A stretch of DNA of 64,000 bases from Flabesymbios commensalis (GCA_964017125.1 OZ024908.1:66341440-66405439); one strand, 5' to 3'. Counted from the stretch's first letter, positions 30,785 through 44,087 are shown. Numbers and translations: made by a program. The notes: generated by a model not told the origin, from the sequence alone.

Positions 30785-32095
30785 TCTGAATGTTATTATC
30801 AAATAAAGAGCTGTTAACACATATTCAGTGTATATATACAGATAAAGTCTGCATGTGATTATCAAATAGGAAGCCATACAGACCTTAATTAAGTGTATAT
30901 AATTCAGGATGTGAATATAAAATAGGAAGCCATTAAGACTTATATTAATTTTATATAAAGTCTGGATGTGAATATAAAATAGGAAGCCATTAGGCCTAAG
31001 ACCTATATTAAGTGTATATAAAGTCTGGATGTGAATATAAAATAGGAAGCCATTAAGACCTTTATTAAGTGTATATAAAGTCTAGATGTGAATATCAAAT
31101 AGGAAGCCATTAAGACCTATTTTAAGTGTATGTAAAGTCTCAATGTGAAAATAAAATAGGAAGCCATTAAGAATTATATCAAGTGTATATAAAGTCTGGA
31201 TGTGAATATATAATAGGAAGCCATTCAGACCTATATTAAGTCTATATAAAGTCTAGATGTGAATATCAAATAAGAAGCCATTAAGACCTATTTTAAGTGT
31301 ATGTAAAGTCTCAATGTGAAAATAAAATAGGAAGCCATTAAGACTTATATTAAGTGTATATAAAGTCTGGATGTGAATATAAAATAGGAAGCCATTAAGA
31401 CTTATATTAAGTGTATATAAAGTATGGATGTGAATATAAAATAGGAAGCCATTATGACCTATATTAAGTGTATATAAAGTCTGGGTGTGAATATCAAATA
31501 GAAAGCCATTAAGACCTATTTTAATTGTATGAAAAGTCTCAATGTGAAAATAAAATAGGAAGCCATTAGGATTTATATTAAGTGTATATAAAATCTGGAT
31601 GTGAATATAAAATAGGAAGCCATTAAGACTTATATTAAGTGTATATAAAGTATGGATGTGATTGTCAAAAAGGAAGCCATTAAGACTTATATTAAGTGTA
31701 TATAAAGTCTGAATGTGAATATAAAATAGGAAGCCATTAAGACTTATATTAAGTGTATATAAAGTATGGGTGTGATTGTCAAAAAGGAAGCCATTAAGAC
31801 TTATATTAAGTGTATATAAAGTCTGAATGTGAATATAAAATAGGAAGCCATTAAGACTTATATTAATAAAGTCTGGATGTGTATATCAAATAGGAAGTCA
31901 TTAAGACCCATATCAATTGTATATAAAGTATGGGTGTGATTATCAAATAGGATGTAATAAGACATATATCAAGTGTATTATAAAGTATGGCTGTGATTAT
32001 GAAATAGAAGCCATTAAAACCTTTTTTTTTTCAGTGTGCATCATATAAAGTCTGGATATGATAAAAATAAGAAGACAATCAGAGATTAAGACCCA
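30785..32095. repeat. 57-bp AT-rich minisatellite, about 22 units
   Basis: The unit combines TGTATATAAAGTCTGGATGTG, AATATAAAATAGGAAGCCAT and TAAGACTTATATTAAG. Units near 30900-31880 are 85-95% alike by eye; both edges are degraded. Some variants (AATATCAAATAG..TTTTAAGTGTATG) recur every third to fifth unit, showing higher-order copying. Confidence 0.9.
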
Positions 32096-32227
32096 TATAG
32101 TAAAATAAAATCAAGTCATTACTTCACACCAGAATAATTGTTTTTGCGTCTAATTATTTCAGGACACGTACAATATACCTCCGCGCCACCTGGTGAATAA
32201 CTAAGAACAGAAACAGCCTCGTCTCTA

Positions 32228-33166
32228 ATGCTGCTCTCACACATAGACGAATAGTGCTAGCTTACAATAGAGTTAATCTCTATGTGCTTATGAATAAAAA
32301 TATTTGATATTCTCTCAAAATTCACTACACTGGGTATTTGTAAGCTTTGGTTACAAATTCGGAATGTTCGCAAGTAATTCTCCACCTGCCTACGAATATC
32401 GACCAATTTAGGAAGCGTCTCCTAAATTTCAGCGAATGTTGCGAATGCTGTCATTCGCCGTCAATTTTCGTAACGTTCGCAAGCCATTAACTTATATGGT
32501 ATTTTTAAAAATCTGGAGTATGCAATAAGACTTTGGTAAAACTCATATGGTATCAAAGAATATCATGCAAGTACAATAAATGTGGCAATCTACGAAAAAG
32601 GTAGCTACGAGCCATGTGCCCATGCTAGCACAGTCGCTATGAGCTCGAAGATTCCCTGATATTGACTAGTGGTGCAAACTTAACAACGTAGTAACAGTAA
32701 TAATGGCGGTCAATAATTATTTGTGCAATTCACACAGGCCATAGCCCTCGCTCGTATACCAATCGCAGCCTCGTCATCAAATCTTCGCATGATTCGTAAG
32801 AAAATAGCAAGGCAATGGCAACGTTGGTAAGACATTCGCATCATCCATAAGTACAATTGTAACGTTTGCAAGCCCATTTGTAAGCATTCGCAAACATTCA
32901 CAGCATTCGCAAGGCAGTCGCAGCATTATTCTTAAGCCCATTTGCACCATTCGCAACGATTGTTAGCCATTCGTATGGCATTGGCAAGCGTTGGCAAGCA
33001 TTCGCAGTGCATTTGCAATATATTCGTAAGGAGATGTCGAGGGATGACCGAGGTAAAAATATTCGCTATCTATTCACAAGTTCTGGACAAATTCACTGCA
33101 AATTGAAAAAATACATATTCGCTGTATTCGCTAGTATATTCGCCTATGTGTGAGAGCAGCATTCTT
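32228..33166. mobile_element. Non-autonomous DNA transposon with dense TTCGCAA repeats
   Basis: The terminal inverted repeats AATGCTGCTCTCACACATAG (32228) and CTATGTGTGAGAGCAGCATT (33147-33166) match over 20 bp and continue as GACGAATA/TTCGCC. Inside, ATTCGCAAG / CATTCGTAAG units recur every 10-20 bp through 32340-33140. There is no transposase frame and no convincing target duplication. Dense subterminal repeats are known in several cut-and-paste groups; I cannot name the superfamily. Confidence 0.65.
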
Positions 33167-33634
33167 CACGAGTATTTTCTGGGTATTATGCTCACAACCT
33201 GATGTTGGTGCATTGTGGACGATCACTTGGAACTCCATTGGGTATCAAAAGGTGCATATGCCACTTGACAAAGTGGTATATTTGATTGCAGTCTAAAACC
33301 GCTACAAAATTGTATTTCGGATTGAGGCTTAATTATGTTGTAAGCCCCTATCACAAAAACTGATCTGAATCAAGCATTATCTGTTGTCGTTTTTGCCGTA
33401 AGATGTCATTTGCTACAGGCTGTCAATATGTCCTAGTTATTTTCACTGTATTTTAAGACTATAAATTATACTGTACTGTAAAGTATCACAAGGCCATAAT
33501 GATATGTACTATATTATTTGTCTGTGGTAATGGTCAAAACAGTCAAATTTTAAATATTTTCAGCCCTGATTGTGCTATGATTTCTTTCAATGGCAAAGTA
33601 AAAATTTTTTTTAGATATAAGGTAAGTAAGCCTT

Positions 33635-33750
33635 CCCAGTAAACACAAAACATTTGTATGACATTTGTACAATGTTGGTCCAACGTTTACGTCGAAGAGA
33701 TTGGGCCGACGTTGTACAAATGTTATACAGATGTTTTGTGTTTACTGCGG
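33635..33750. mobile_element. CCCAGCAAACAC family, AAAACATTTGTA subtype
   Basis: CCCAGTAAACACAAAACATTTG to CAGATGTTTTGTGTTTACTGCGG, core TTGGTCCAACGTTTACG. Confidence 0.7.
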
Positions 33751-34196
33751 CTAGACGGGATGCCTGTCTGGCACTGCGTTTCCAGACTGGACAATAAATT
33801 CAAACAAAATGGCGGCAGGATAATTACTGATCATACATGCGCAATTCGAATTTTTGAATTGTTTATATTTTCTTAACGTGACCTTAAAAAATATTAGAAG
33901 TGGCGCGTATTTCTGATCCGCGATCTCGCCAGCTAGGCAAGACCCTGCTTATTTGTTTTCATGTCATTGAAATACATGATGTGGTACGAAACTTTTGCCA
34001 TTCCATGCAACTACATTGTATTTTTCTTCAAATGTACGACGTAATTGTAATTTGTTGTGTGTTTCTTTGCCTTCAGCTCGCCGGACTTGGCCGCGTGTGT
34101 TGTAAGACGGAGTAGGGGTGTCATTTATCAACATAAGACTATGTCAGGCCTGGCCAGGCGGATTAATCAAGCCCTGTGACGTTACACAGGCACACG

Positions 34197-34263
34197 GGCA
34201 AAGCCAAAAGGCAGTATCTGCTCACTTTACAAGTGAGCAGATACTGCCTTTTGGCTTTGCATG
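34197..34263. repeat. Hairpin AAAAGGCAGTATCTGC family, perfect arms
   Basis: GGCAAAGCCAAAAGGCAGTA through CTCACTTTACAAGTGAG to TACTGCCTTTTGGCTTTGCA. I see no mismatch between inner arms, which suggests a recent insertion or arm conversion. Confidence 0.8.
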
Positions 34264-34559
34264 CTTTTCAGGGCGGACCGGCACACGGGGGTGATGCATG
34301 GCCCAACAGGGGCCTCGCCACACACACACAGAAATGAAATCCTCTTTTAATTTGGCCGGATCGGCTGATGGATGGGGAAGAGGAGGAGTGTGCGCGGCTG
34401 GTAGGTGGCAGGCTAGGGGGATGGACGGTCCCAGTGAAACCCGCAACCGGCCATCCTCCCCCTCCTCATCCAGACTACCTGATTGCACCCTCACGCCACG
34501 CTGTGGTGTGTCCAGGAACCATTGTCATCCCTAAGGCGTGATTAAGCCGCTGTTACACT

Positions 34560-34635
34560 GATCTGTAAAGCCAAAAGGCGGTATCTGCTTCACTTTTAAA
34601 GTAAGCGGAAACTGTCTTTTGGCTTTGCACGGCAG
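34560..34635. repeat. Hairpin AAAAGGCAGTATCTGC family
   Basis: CTGTAAAGCCAAAAGGCGGTATCTGCTTCACTT to AGCGGAAACTGTCTTTTGGCTTTGCACGGC. Confidence 0.7.
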
Positions 34636-34668
34636 TGTATTACTCATTGTAAAATTACACAGCCCCAC

Positions 34669-34730
34669 AAATGCAAACAGCAGTATCTTTGAACTTTTCA
34701 AGTAAACAGTTACTGGTGTTTGCGTGTGCA
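34669..34730. repeat. Hairpin AAAAGGCAGTATCTGC family, divergent
   Basis: CAAATGCAAACAGCAGTATC to AGTTACTGGTGTTTGCGTGTGC. It lies 34 bp from the preceding copy. Confidence 0.5.
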
Positions 34731-35310
34731 CTACAAAGCTATAAACTGTGTCACTGTTGGTTCGTTGTTACATAAACGACAGCAGTTTACTTGTCTCGAC
34801 TCATGCGATTGAAAGTTTCCTCACGTGCTGCATAATTATCTTACGATCACTAACTATTAAAATCTTTTTATATTCTAAAGGACATCTATAGTAACATGTT
34901 TTGAACGGTAAATATTTGTTTGATTGACACGAATGGCACACCTTATATGTTTCAAATTGAACAAACTTGAGTTATTTTGTACAATTTGAAGCCGCATATT
35001 ACATACGTTGGCGTTGCAAAGGTTATGGAATAAAATACCGAAGTAATAATAATATAGTATCCATTCCATGTCAGCTCTGTTTTCGCGACACCAAGTTATA
35101 TAGGCTAATATGAGTGACAACAACACTTCAGATATTCGCCGATAGAAGAGTAAAAAAAGTGCTGCTAAAGACTGGGAAGCACCGATGTTGATTATCAATG
35201 GAATGTGACAACGTTATTTGACGGGGTTATAAACTTTCGTCACAACACCAAAATTATATTTTTCTTTACCACACTAAGTAATCTATGGAATCCTTGACCA
35301 CACAATGCAG

Positions 35311-35550
35311 AATTTTTTTTGTATAAACCATGGAGATAAAGGTTTTTTTAAATTTGAAATCATCATAAATATCTCAGCCAACTCTTTCTGCTTAATTTGA
35401 ATACCTATATTACATAAGTATTCAAATTAAGCACAAATGGCTTGGTCACAGCCATAATTTTTAAATTTTAAATTATTTTTCTTTTTTTCTTTCAGTGCGG
35501 GGACGTCAGAATCTGACGTCTAAAGACGGTCCCCGAGCTGAGTGGGCTAA
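35311..35550 (+). mobile_element. TTAA MITE, GACGTC-hairpin family
   Basis: GTATAAACCATGGAGATAAAGG starts the recognisable body. The copy contains a local inverted duplication around AATACCTATATTACATAAG and ends GTCCCCGAGCTGAGTGGG. The terminal TTAA has decayed. Confidence 0.65.
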
Positions 35551-36399
35551 CCAAACAGAGCAGTAACGACTCACTTTATACAATATTATTAAGCAGGACA
35601 ATCAAAAGCAATGTTGTATTATTATCGACAACAACCGCACTCAGAACTGTTTCAAAAGCAACCATCATTTTTTTAATGTCACAAAATTTACACTTTGTTT
35701 AACCATTATCAGTTTTTAATATCACAAGGCAGCTGATAATATAAAGTAATTTTCTATTGCTTTTATTATTAGGGAAATCTTCACTTCTTTTTGGGTCAAC
35801 AGTTCATTTATTTTTGCGTCAGATGCATAATTCTCGGGATATCAGCCGTTTTAAATTTTGTCGGTCATTTTTACAAATTGGATGAGATTGCATGTGTATC
35901 ATTATGATTCCATGTGTCAGATGCACCGTTTTCGAGATATCGCCATCTTGAATTGCCATTTTGAAATTTGATGAATTTATCAGTCATTTTGGATGAAGAT
36001 GAATATAAATATGGTTTCACCACGTTAAATGGACCGAAATCCAACGGGGTGTCTTTTGACTGTAGAGTCCGTTTATAAATTATTAGGTTAATAAAAAAAT
36101 GTCAATGAAGTTATAATTAGTGAACATACATCGTTTCCATTATGCAGGGTAAGAGGTATAATTAATTAACCTAAATCATTACTTGATGAGACTTTCTGAT
36201 GGATACAATGGGTGGAAAGCATGTGCATCTTCCCTTGGAATGGACGTAGGAATTATTAGAAATTTAGGTCGCGAATGACAGCGTCACTCACCAGGGAGCG
36301 TAGCTCAAAAACACAGCATACGCTTTTCAAACCTGTTTTTGAAAAATAAAATTTCAGGCTCAATAATTTTGGGGTCCCAATCCAGGATCCGTGTTACGA

Positions 36400-37605
36400 T
36401 GAATAATTTCAGCATAGGTTTGCTGTATTTATTTGCCTCATATCTGATGGATCGACAGCAAATGGTTAAAGTTAAAGAATGTGTGGGTGAACCTTTCCAA
36501 ACAAAGTATGGTGTTCCCCAGGGATCTGTCCTTGGGCCACTCCTTTTCACACTCTATACAACACCTCTTAGTAAAATAATATCTAGACCTAATGTGTGTC
36601 ACCATCTTTATGCTGATGACACGCAGATCTATATCACACTATCCAAATCAGAACCAGAGATGTCATTGGCACTGTTGCAGGATTGTCTGTTGCACGTAGG
36701 TGACTGGATGAGAAGTAGTAAACTCAAGTTAAAGCCAGATAAAACAGAGGTTTTACTGTTTGGAACAGCATTACATCGGAAAGAATTTATGAAACATTTT
36801 CCCGCAAAATTATAAGATCAAGAAATAACACCAACAGACTCCGCTCGAAATCTTGGAGTCGTGTTTGACGGCGGTTTAAATTTCAGAAAACACATATCAT
36901 TGGTTTGTCGTTATTGCTACTATCACATTCGTGACTTACGTCGCCTGCGTCGGTGTTTGCCATCGGAAGTCTCTAAAACCATTGCAACAGGGCTTGTTTC
37001 AAGTAAACTCGACTATTGCAATGGTCTCCTCTATAATGTTACAAACCGAGAATTAAACAGGCTTCAGAGAGTTCAAAATTGTCTGGCCCGGGTAGTGACA
37101 CGTTCTCCTCGTTTTTGCAGAACAACACCCCTTCTAAAGTTGTTGCATTGGCTTCTTGTTTGTTTTAGAATAAAATTTAAGATTTGTTTAGTCCCCTATA
37201 AAGCCTTATGCAACAATCAGCCAATATATCTTAAAGAAATGCTTGAACATCCGAAACGTACTCGTGATCTTCGCTCATCTGACCAAAATGTGTTATTTGT
37301 ACCTTGGATTAAGACCAAGAAGGGTGAAGGGTCTTTTCCTGTGGCGGCACCAAAATTGGGGAATCATCTCCCCGGTGAAATTAGAACTTCAAAAACAGTT
37401 CACTCTTTCAGAAAAAAAATAAAAACTTTTCATTTTAACCAAGCTTTTCTGACCTAGTTCTTTTGTGTCCTGGCATGCTCAGTTGGTGCCCCGGAATGAA
37501 ATAACGACTACGATACTGGACACCTCTTCTGATTTTCGCGCCTATGAGCTCGGGACGCCGAGGATTTAGACGCTATAGAAGTTTATATATTCATTCATTC
37601 ATTTG
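36400..37605 (+). mobile_element. LINE (CR1/L2-like non-LTR retrotransposon), 5'-truncated reverse transcriptase
   Basis: An open frame runs 36339-37457 with a single in-frame TAA at 36813-36815. It shows the palm motifs GVPQGSVLGPLLFTLY and YADDTQIY (catalytic Asp pair), LKLKPDKTEVLLFG, then ARNLGVVFDGGLNFRKH, DYCNGLL, LQRVQNCLARVV and LHWLLVCFRIKFKI, the order found in CR1/L2/Jockey-group LINEs. The endonuclease and the first RT motifs are missing (5' truncation near 36400). The 3' end GACGCTATAGAAGTTTATAT is followed by a short (ATTC)n tail near 37590-37605. One stop in about 370 codons suggests a fairly recent insertion. It is not a host gene. Confidence 0.85.
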
Positions 37606-37743
37606 ATTGACGGTCTAGTATTATTAAATCAGATGCCCCCATGTTTTTACTTGTTACAACTGGTAAAAAGTAGGTACTAATTATTATTTTTGCAAGTTTT
37701 CCTATTGTTATAGGCTACTGAGAAACAAACATTTTGGTTCAGA

Positions 37744-38060
37744 AATGAGATGAAATGAATGGGGTTTTATGCCACATTTGTGCACATATAGTCTAAACTG
37801 GGTCAAGATAACCTCCTGAGGATGGTGAGATGGATGAGATGACACTGCTCTCCAGACACAGGATTCGAAACTCGAACCCTGGCGGTGTGAGGCTGAGCAC
37901 GCTACCTCTCGGTCACGGAGGCTCCCCACAATATTGAATCTTTAGGAGTGAACGGGGAAGATACATTTGTGTTTCTTTGAAACTTGAATGCCAGAGCGGG
38001 GGACGGGCTTGCGATCTTTCCAACCAGGCAGCTTTAACCACTGCAACAGGGCCCCCGCCC
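37744..38060 (-). mobile_element. Dimeric tRNA-derived SINE, diverged 5' module
   Basis: A full-length reversed copy. The second tRNA-like module (CTCCGTGACCGAGAGGTAGC) is typical. The 5' module reads CCCTGTTGCAGTGGTTAAAGC..GATCGCAAGCCCG, a different variant from the 52.8-kb copy. The flanks ttttggttc / ttttcggttc may be the target duplication. It inserts just downstream of the 36-kb LINE. Confidence 0.75.
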
Positions 38061-38184
38061 CTTTTCGGTTCTAGTACTAGTCAGCGTTCATTCACCGTTT
38101 ATTATGAAACAAACTAAAATATATTTGACAGGTATTTGAGAAACATCAGTATTTCAGATCATTATCAATATATATATCGTTCCC

Positions 38185-38215
38185 TTTGGAGTTAGCAGGT
38201 GATAAGCTGCCACTG
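38185..38215. repeat. Hairpin GGAGTTAGAAGGTG family, left arm only
   Basis: CCTTTGGAGTTAGCAGGTGATAAGCTGCCACT abuts the start of the 20-bp satellite array. Confidence 0.6.
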
Positions 38216-38219
38216 CCAC

Positions 38220-41200
38220 CAAAACAATGATCCCTCTACCATCAACATGATCCCTCTACCATCACCATGATCCCTCTACCATCACCATGATCCCTCTACC
38301 ATACCATGATTTCTCTACCATCATAATGGTCTCTCTACCATCATCACAGTCTCTCTACCATCACATTTATTTATCTTCCACCACCATGGTCCCTTTACCA
38401 TCACCATGCATCGTTCTCTATTATCACCAGGATTCATTTGTCACCAGAATCATTTTAATATCACCATGGTTCCTCTACGATCATCATGGTTTCTCTACCA
38501 CGATAATGATTCTTCTACAATCATCATGGTTCTCTAACATCATCATTGTGTCTCTACCACGATCATGATTCTTCTACAATCATCATGGTTCTCTAACATC
38601 ATCATTGTCTCTCTACCACGATCATGATTCTTCTACAATCATCATGGTTCTCAAACATTATCATTGTGTCTCTACCACGATCATGATTCTTCTACAATCA
38701 TCATGGTTCTCAAACATCATCATTGTCTCTCTACCACGATCATGATTCTTCTACAATCATCATGGTTCTCAAACATTATCATTGTTTCTCTAGCACGATC
38801 ATGATTCTTCTACAATCATCATGGTTCTCTAACATCATCAAGGTATCTCTACCACCACCACGATTCTTCTACAATCATCATGGTTCTCTAACATCATCAT
38901 TGTCTCTTTACCACCACCATGATTCTTCTACCATCATCATGATCCTTCTACCACCACCATGATCTCTATACCATCATCATGGTCTCTCTACCACCACCAT
39001 GATTCCTCTACCACCACCATGATCTCTCTACTATCATCGTGGTCTCTCCACCACCACCATGATCTCTCTACTATCATCGTGGTCTCTCCACCATCATCAT
39101 GGTCTCTATACCATCACCATGATTCATCTACCATGAGCATGGTTTCAATACCATCACCATGATTCCTCTATCATCACCATGGTCTCTCTACCATTACCAT
39201 GATTTCTCTACTATCATTATGGTTTCTCTACCACCAGCAAGATTCCTCTACCATCACCATGGTCTCTCTACCATCACCATGATTCCTCTACCACCACCAT
39301 GGTCTCTCTATCACCACCATGATTCCCCTACCATCACCATTGTCTCTCTACAACCAGCATGATTCCTCTACCATCATTATGGTCTCTCTACCACCACCAT
39401 GATTCCTCTACCATAACCATGGTATCTCTACCATCACCATTGTCTCTATACCATCACCACGATTCTTACACCATCATTATGGTTTCTCTACGACCAGCAT
39501 GATTCCTCTACCATCACCATGGTCTCCCTACCATCAGCATGATTCATCTACCACCACCTTGGTCTCTCTACCACCAGCATGATTCCTCTACCATCATTAT
39601 GGTCTTTCTACCACCAGCATGATTCCTCCACCATCACCATGGTCTCTCTACCACCAGCATGATTCCTCTACCATCATTATGGTCTCTCTACCACCAGCAT
39701 GATTCCTCTACCATCACCATGGTCTCTCTATCACCACCATGATTCCCCTACCATCACCATTGTCTCTCTACAACCAGCATGATTCCTCTATCATCATTAT
39801 GGTCTCTCTACCACCACCATGATTCCTCTACCATAACCATGGTATCTCTACCATCACCATTGTCTCTATACCACCAGCATGATTCATCTACCACCACCAT
39901 GGTCTGTCTACCACCACCATGATTCCTCTACCATCACCATGGTATCTCTATCATCAGCATGATGCCACCATGATTCCTCTACCATCATTATGGTCTCTCT
40001 ACCATCACCATGATTCCTCTACCATCAGCATGGTCTCTCTACCACCACCATGATCTTCTACCATCATCATGATCCTTCTACCATCATCACGGTCTCTATA
40101 CCATCATCATGGTCTCTATACAACCAGCATGATTCCTCTATCATAATTATGGTCTTTCTACCACCAGCATGATTCCTCCACCATCACCATGGTCTCTCTA
40201 CCACCAGCATGATTCTTCTACCATCATTATGGTCTCTCTACCACCAGCATGATTCCTCTACCATCACCATGGTCTCTCTATCACCACCATGATTCCCCTA
40301 CCATCACCATTGTCTCTCTACAACCAGCATGATTCCTCTACCATCATTATGGTCTCTCTACCACCACCTTGATTCCTCTACCATAACCATGGTATCTCTA
40401 CCATCACCATTGTCTATATACCACCAGCATGATTCCTCTACCACCACCATGGTCTCTCTACCACCACCATGATTCCTCTACCATCACCATGGTATCTCTA
40501 CCATCACCATGATGCCTCTATCACCACCATGATTCCTCTACCATCATTATGGTCTCTCTACCATCACCATGATTCCTCTACCATCATTATGGTTTCTCTA
40601 CCACCAGCATGATTCTTCTACCATCACCATGGTCTCTCTACCATCACCATGATTCCTCTACCATCACCATGGTCTGTCTATCACCACCACGATTCCCCTA
40701 CCATCACCATTGTCTCTGTACAACCAGCATGATTCTTCTACCATCATTATGGTCTCTCTACCACCACCATGATTCCTCTACCATGACCATGGTATCTCCA
40801 CCATCACCATTGTATCTATACCATCACCATGCTTCCTACACCATCTATAATGGCTTCTCTACCACCAGCATGATTCCTCTACCATCACCATGGTCTCTCT
40901 ACCATCAGCATGATTCCTCTACCATCACCTTGGTCTCTCTACCACCAGCATGATTCCTCTACCATCATTATGGTCTTTCTACCACCAGCATGATTCCTCT
41001 ACCATCACCATGGTCTCTCTACCACCAGCATGATTCCTCTACCATCATTATGGTCTCTCTACCACCAGCATGATTCCTTTACCATCACCATGGTCTCTCT
41101 ATCACCACCATGATTCCCCTACCATCACCATTGTCTCTCTACAACCAGCATGATTCCTTTACCATCATTATGGTCTCTCTACCACCACCATGATTCCTCT

Positions 41201-43670
41201 ACCATAACCATGGTATCTCTACCATCACCATTGTCTCTATACAACCAGCATGATTCCTCTACCACCACCATGGTCTCTCTTCCACCACCATGATTCCTCT
41301 ACCATCACCATGGTATCTCTACCATCACCATGATGCCACCATGATTCCTCTACCATCATTATAGTCTCTCTACCATCACCATGATTCCTCTACCATCAGC
41401 ATGGTCTCTCTACCACCACCATGATTCTTCTACCATCATCATGATCTTTCTACCATCATCACAGTCTCTATACCATAACCATGGTCTCTATACCACCAGC
41501 ATGATTCCTCTACCATCATTATGGTCTCTCTACCACCAGCATGATTCATCTACCATTATTATGGTATTTCTACCACCAGCATGATTCCTCTACCATCACC
41601 ATGGTCTCTCTACCACCAGCATGATTCCTCTACCATCATTATGGTCTCTCCACCACCAGCATGATTCCTCTACCATCATTATGGTCTTTCTACCACTAGT
41701 ATGATTCCTCTACCATCACCATGGTTTCTCTATCACCACCATGATTCCCCTACCATCACCATTGTCTCTCTACAACCAGCATGATTCCTCTACCATCATT
41801 ATGGTCTCTCTACCACCACCATGATTCCTCTACCATCACCATGGTATCTCTACCATCACCATGATGCCTCTATCACCACCATGATTCCTCTACCATCATT
41901 ATGGTCTCTCTACCATCACCATGATTCCTCTACCATCAGCATGGTCTCTCTACCACGACCATGATACCATCATCATGATCCCTCCATCATCACAGTTATT
42001 CTTCTACTATCTTTGATCTACTTTCACCATGATCTATCTACCATCATCATTATCTCTTTATCATCACCATGGTCTGCCTACCACCACCATTATCTCTATA
42101 CCATCACCATGATTCCTCTACCATCAGCATGGTTTCTCTACCACTACCATGATTCCTCTACAATTACCATGGTTTCCCTACCATCACCCTGATTCCTCTA
42201 CCATGAGCATGGTTTCTCTACCATCACCGTGGTCTCTCTATCACCACCATGATTCCCCTACCATCACCATTGTCTCTCTACAACCAGCATGATTCCTCTA
42301 CCATCATTATGGTCTCTCTACCACCACCATGATTCCTCTACCATAACCATGGTATCTCTACCATCACCATTGTCTCTATACCACCAGCATGATTCCTCTA
42401 CCACCACCATGGTCTCTCTTCCACCACCATGATTCCTCTACCATCACCATAGTATCTCTACCGTCACCATGATGCCACCATGATTCCTCTACCATCATTA
42501 TGGTCTCTCTACCATCACCATGATTCCTCTACTATCAGCATGGTCTCTCTACCACCACCATGATTCTTCTACCATCATCATGATCCTTCTACCATCATCA
42601 CGGTCTCTATACCATAATCATGGTCTCTATACCACCAGCATGATTCCTCTACCATCATTATGGTCTCTCTACCACCAGCACGATTCCTCTACCATTATTA
42701 TGGTATTTCTACCACCAGCATGATTCCTCTACCATCACCATGGTCTCTCTACCACCAGCATGATTCCTCTACCATCATTATGGTCTCTCCACCACCAGCA
42801 TGATTCCTCTACCATCATTATGGTCTTTCTACCACTAGTATGATTCCTCTACCATCCCCATGGTTTCTCTATCACCACCATGATTCCCCTACCATCACCA
42901 TTGTCTCTCTACAACCAGCATGATTCCTCTACCAACATTATGGTCTCTCTACCACCACCATGATTCCTCTACCATCACCATGGTATCTCTACCCTCACCA
43001 TGATGCCTCTATCACCACCATGATTCCTCTACCATCATTATGGTATCTCTACCATCACCATGATTCCTCTACCATCAGCATGGTCTCTCTACCACGACCA
43101 TGATACCATCATCATGATCCCTCCATCATCACAGTGATTCTTCTACCATCTTTTATCTACTTTCACCATGATCTATCTACCATCATTATAATCTCTATAT
43201 CATCACCATGGTCTGTCTACCACCACCATTATCTCTATACCATCACCATGATTCCTCTACCATCAGCATGGTTTCTCTACCACCACCATGATTTCTCTAC
43301 AATTACCATGGTTTCCCTACCATCACCCTGATTCCTCTACCATGAGCATGGTTTCTCTACCATCACCGTGGTCTCTCCATCACCACCATGATTCCTCTAC
43401 CATCATTATGGTCTCTTTATCACCACCACGATTCCTCTACCATCAGCATGGTCTCTCTACAACCAGCTTTATTCATCTACCATCACCTTGGTTTCCCTAC
43501 CATCACCATTATTACTCTACCATCAGCATGGTCTCTCTACCACCAGCATGATTCCTCTACCATCACCATGGTCTCTCTATCACCATCATGGTCATTCTAC
43601 CATCACCACGATCCTTCTACAATCACCGTGCTTCTTCTACCATCCCCAAAACCCCTCAACCACATCGAGC
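38220..43670. repeat. 20-bp-period satellite array, 5.4 kb
   Basis: Alternating half-units CATGATTCCTCTACCATCAC and CATGGTCTCTCTACCACCAG give a 20/40-bp period. Longer blocks are duplicated: 41340-42130 recurs at 42477-43260, about 1,138 bp apart, including the odd segment GATCCCTCCATCATCACAG. The many open frames of about 67 codons (His/Ser/Tyr/Pro-rich) are produced by the repeat itself, as 20 is not divisible by three and stops recur at CATGATT. I see no gene in it. Confidence 0.95.
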
Positions 43671-44087
43671 CCCATTCATCACCATAGGATCCATATTACA
43701 ACACCAGAATGCCATAAGTATTGTCGTGATAACATCTCTCATCGCATTACCTGTATAACTGCACCATCACCTGAATCTCCAACATGCTTCTGTACAAGGA
43801 TCGCCGTACCTGGTCGCTTGGGATTCTGCGAAAGAGGCGGGACACCGTCTTGCCCGCAAACACAGGCCCCTTCTGCTAGTAAATCTTGGTTTAATGTGAG
43901 ACAAGGGAAGATTGCAGAGTGATTATATGTTTTGCTGAATCCCAGAGAGACGTCATAAATTGTTAGCTGGTTGTCGACAGTGTCTACGCCAGGGACGGTA
44001 TCCAGCGAGCCTCGTCTATTATTAACAGGCCTCGATTGCGGCAAGCACCCTAATGGGCGATTCGGGGGTCAAGCTGTCTCTTGACCT

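Larger units (their letters stand above)
33167..36330. other. Intergenic, mostly unassigned
   Basis: Outside the listed hairpins and MITE I recognise no gene. Around 35830-36000 two related segments (TCAGATGCATAATTCTCGGGATATC and TCAGATGCACCGTTTTCGAGATATC) suggest an old local duplication of about 110 bp. Confidence 0.4.

Noticed and set aside
30785-32095. CRISPR-like array of regularly spaced repeats
   Set aside because: Units are contiguous and diverge gradually without distinct spacers, in an animal genome.
38287-43687. Chains of about 67-codon frames (HHHDSSTI-type repeats), some overlapping by ATGA
   Set aside because: They arise from the 20-bp satellite: frames rotate every unit and stop at CATGATT. 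The ATGA overlaps are a product of the repeat, not translational coupling.
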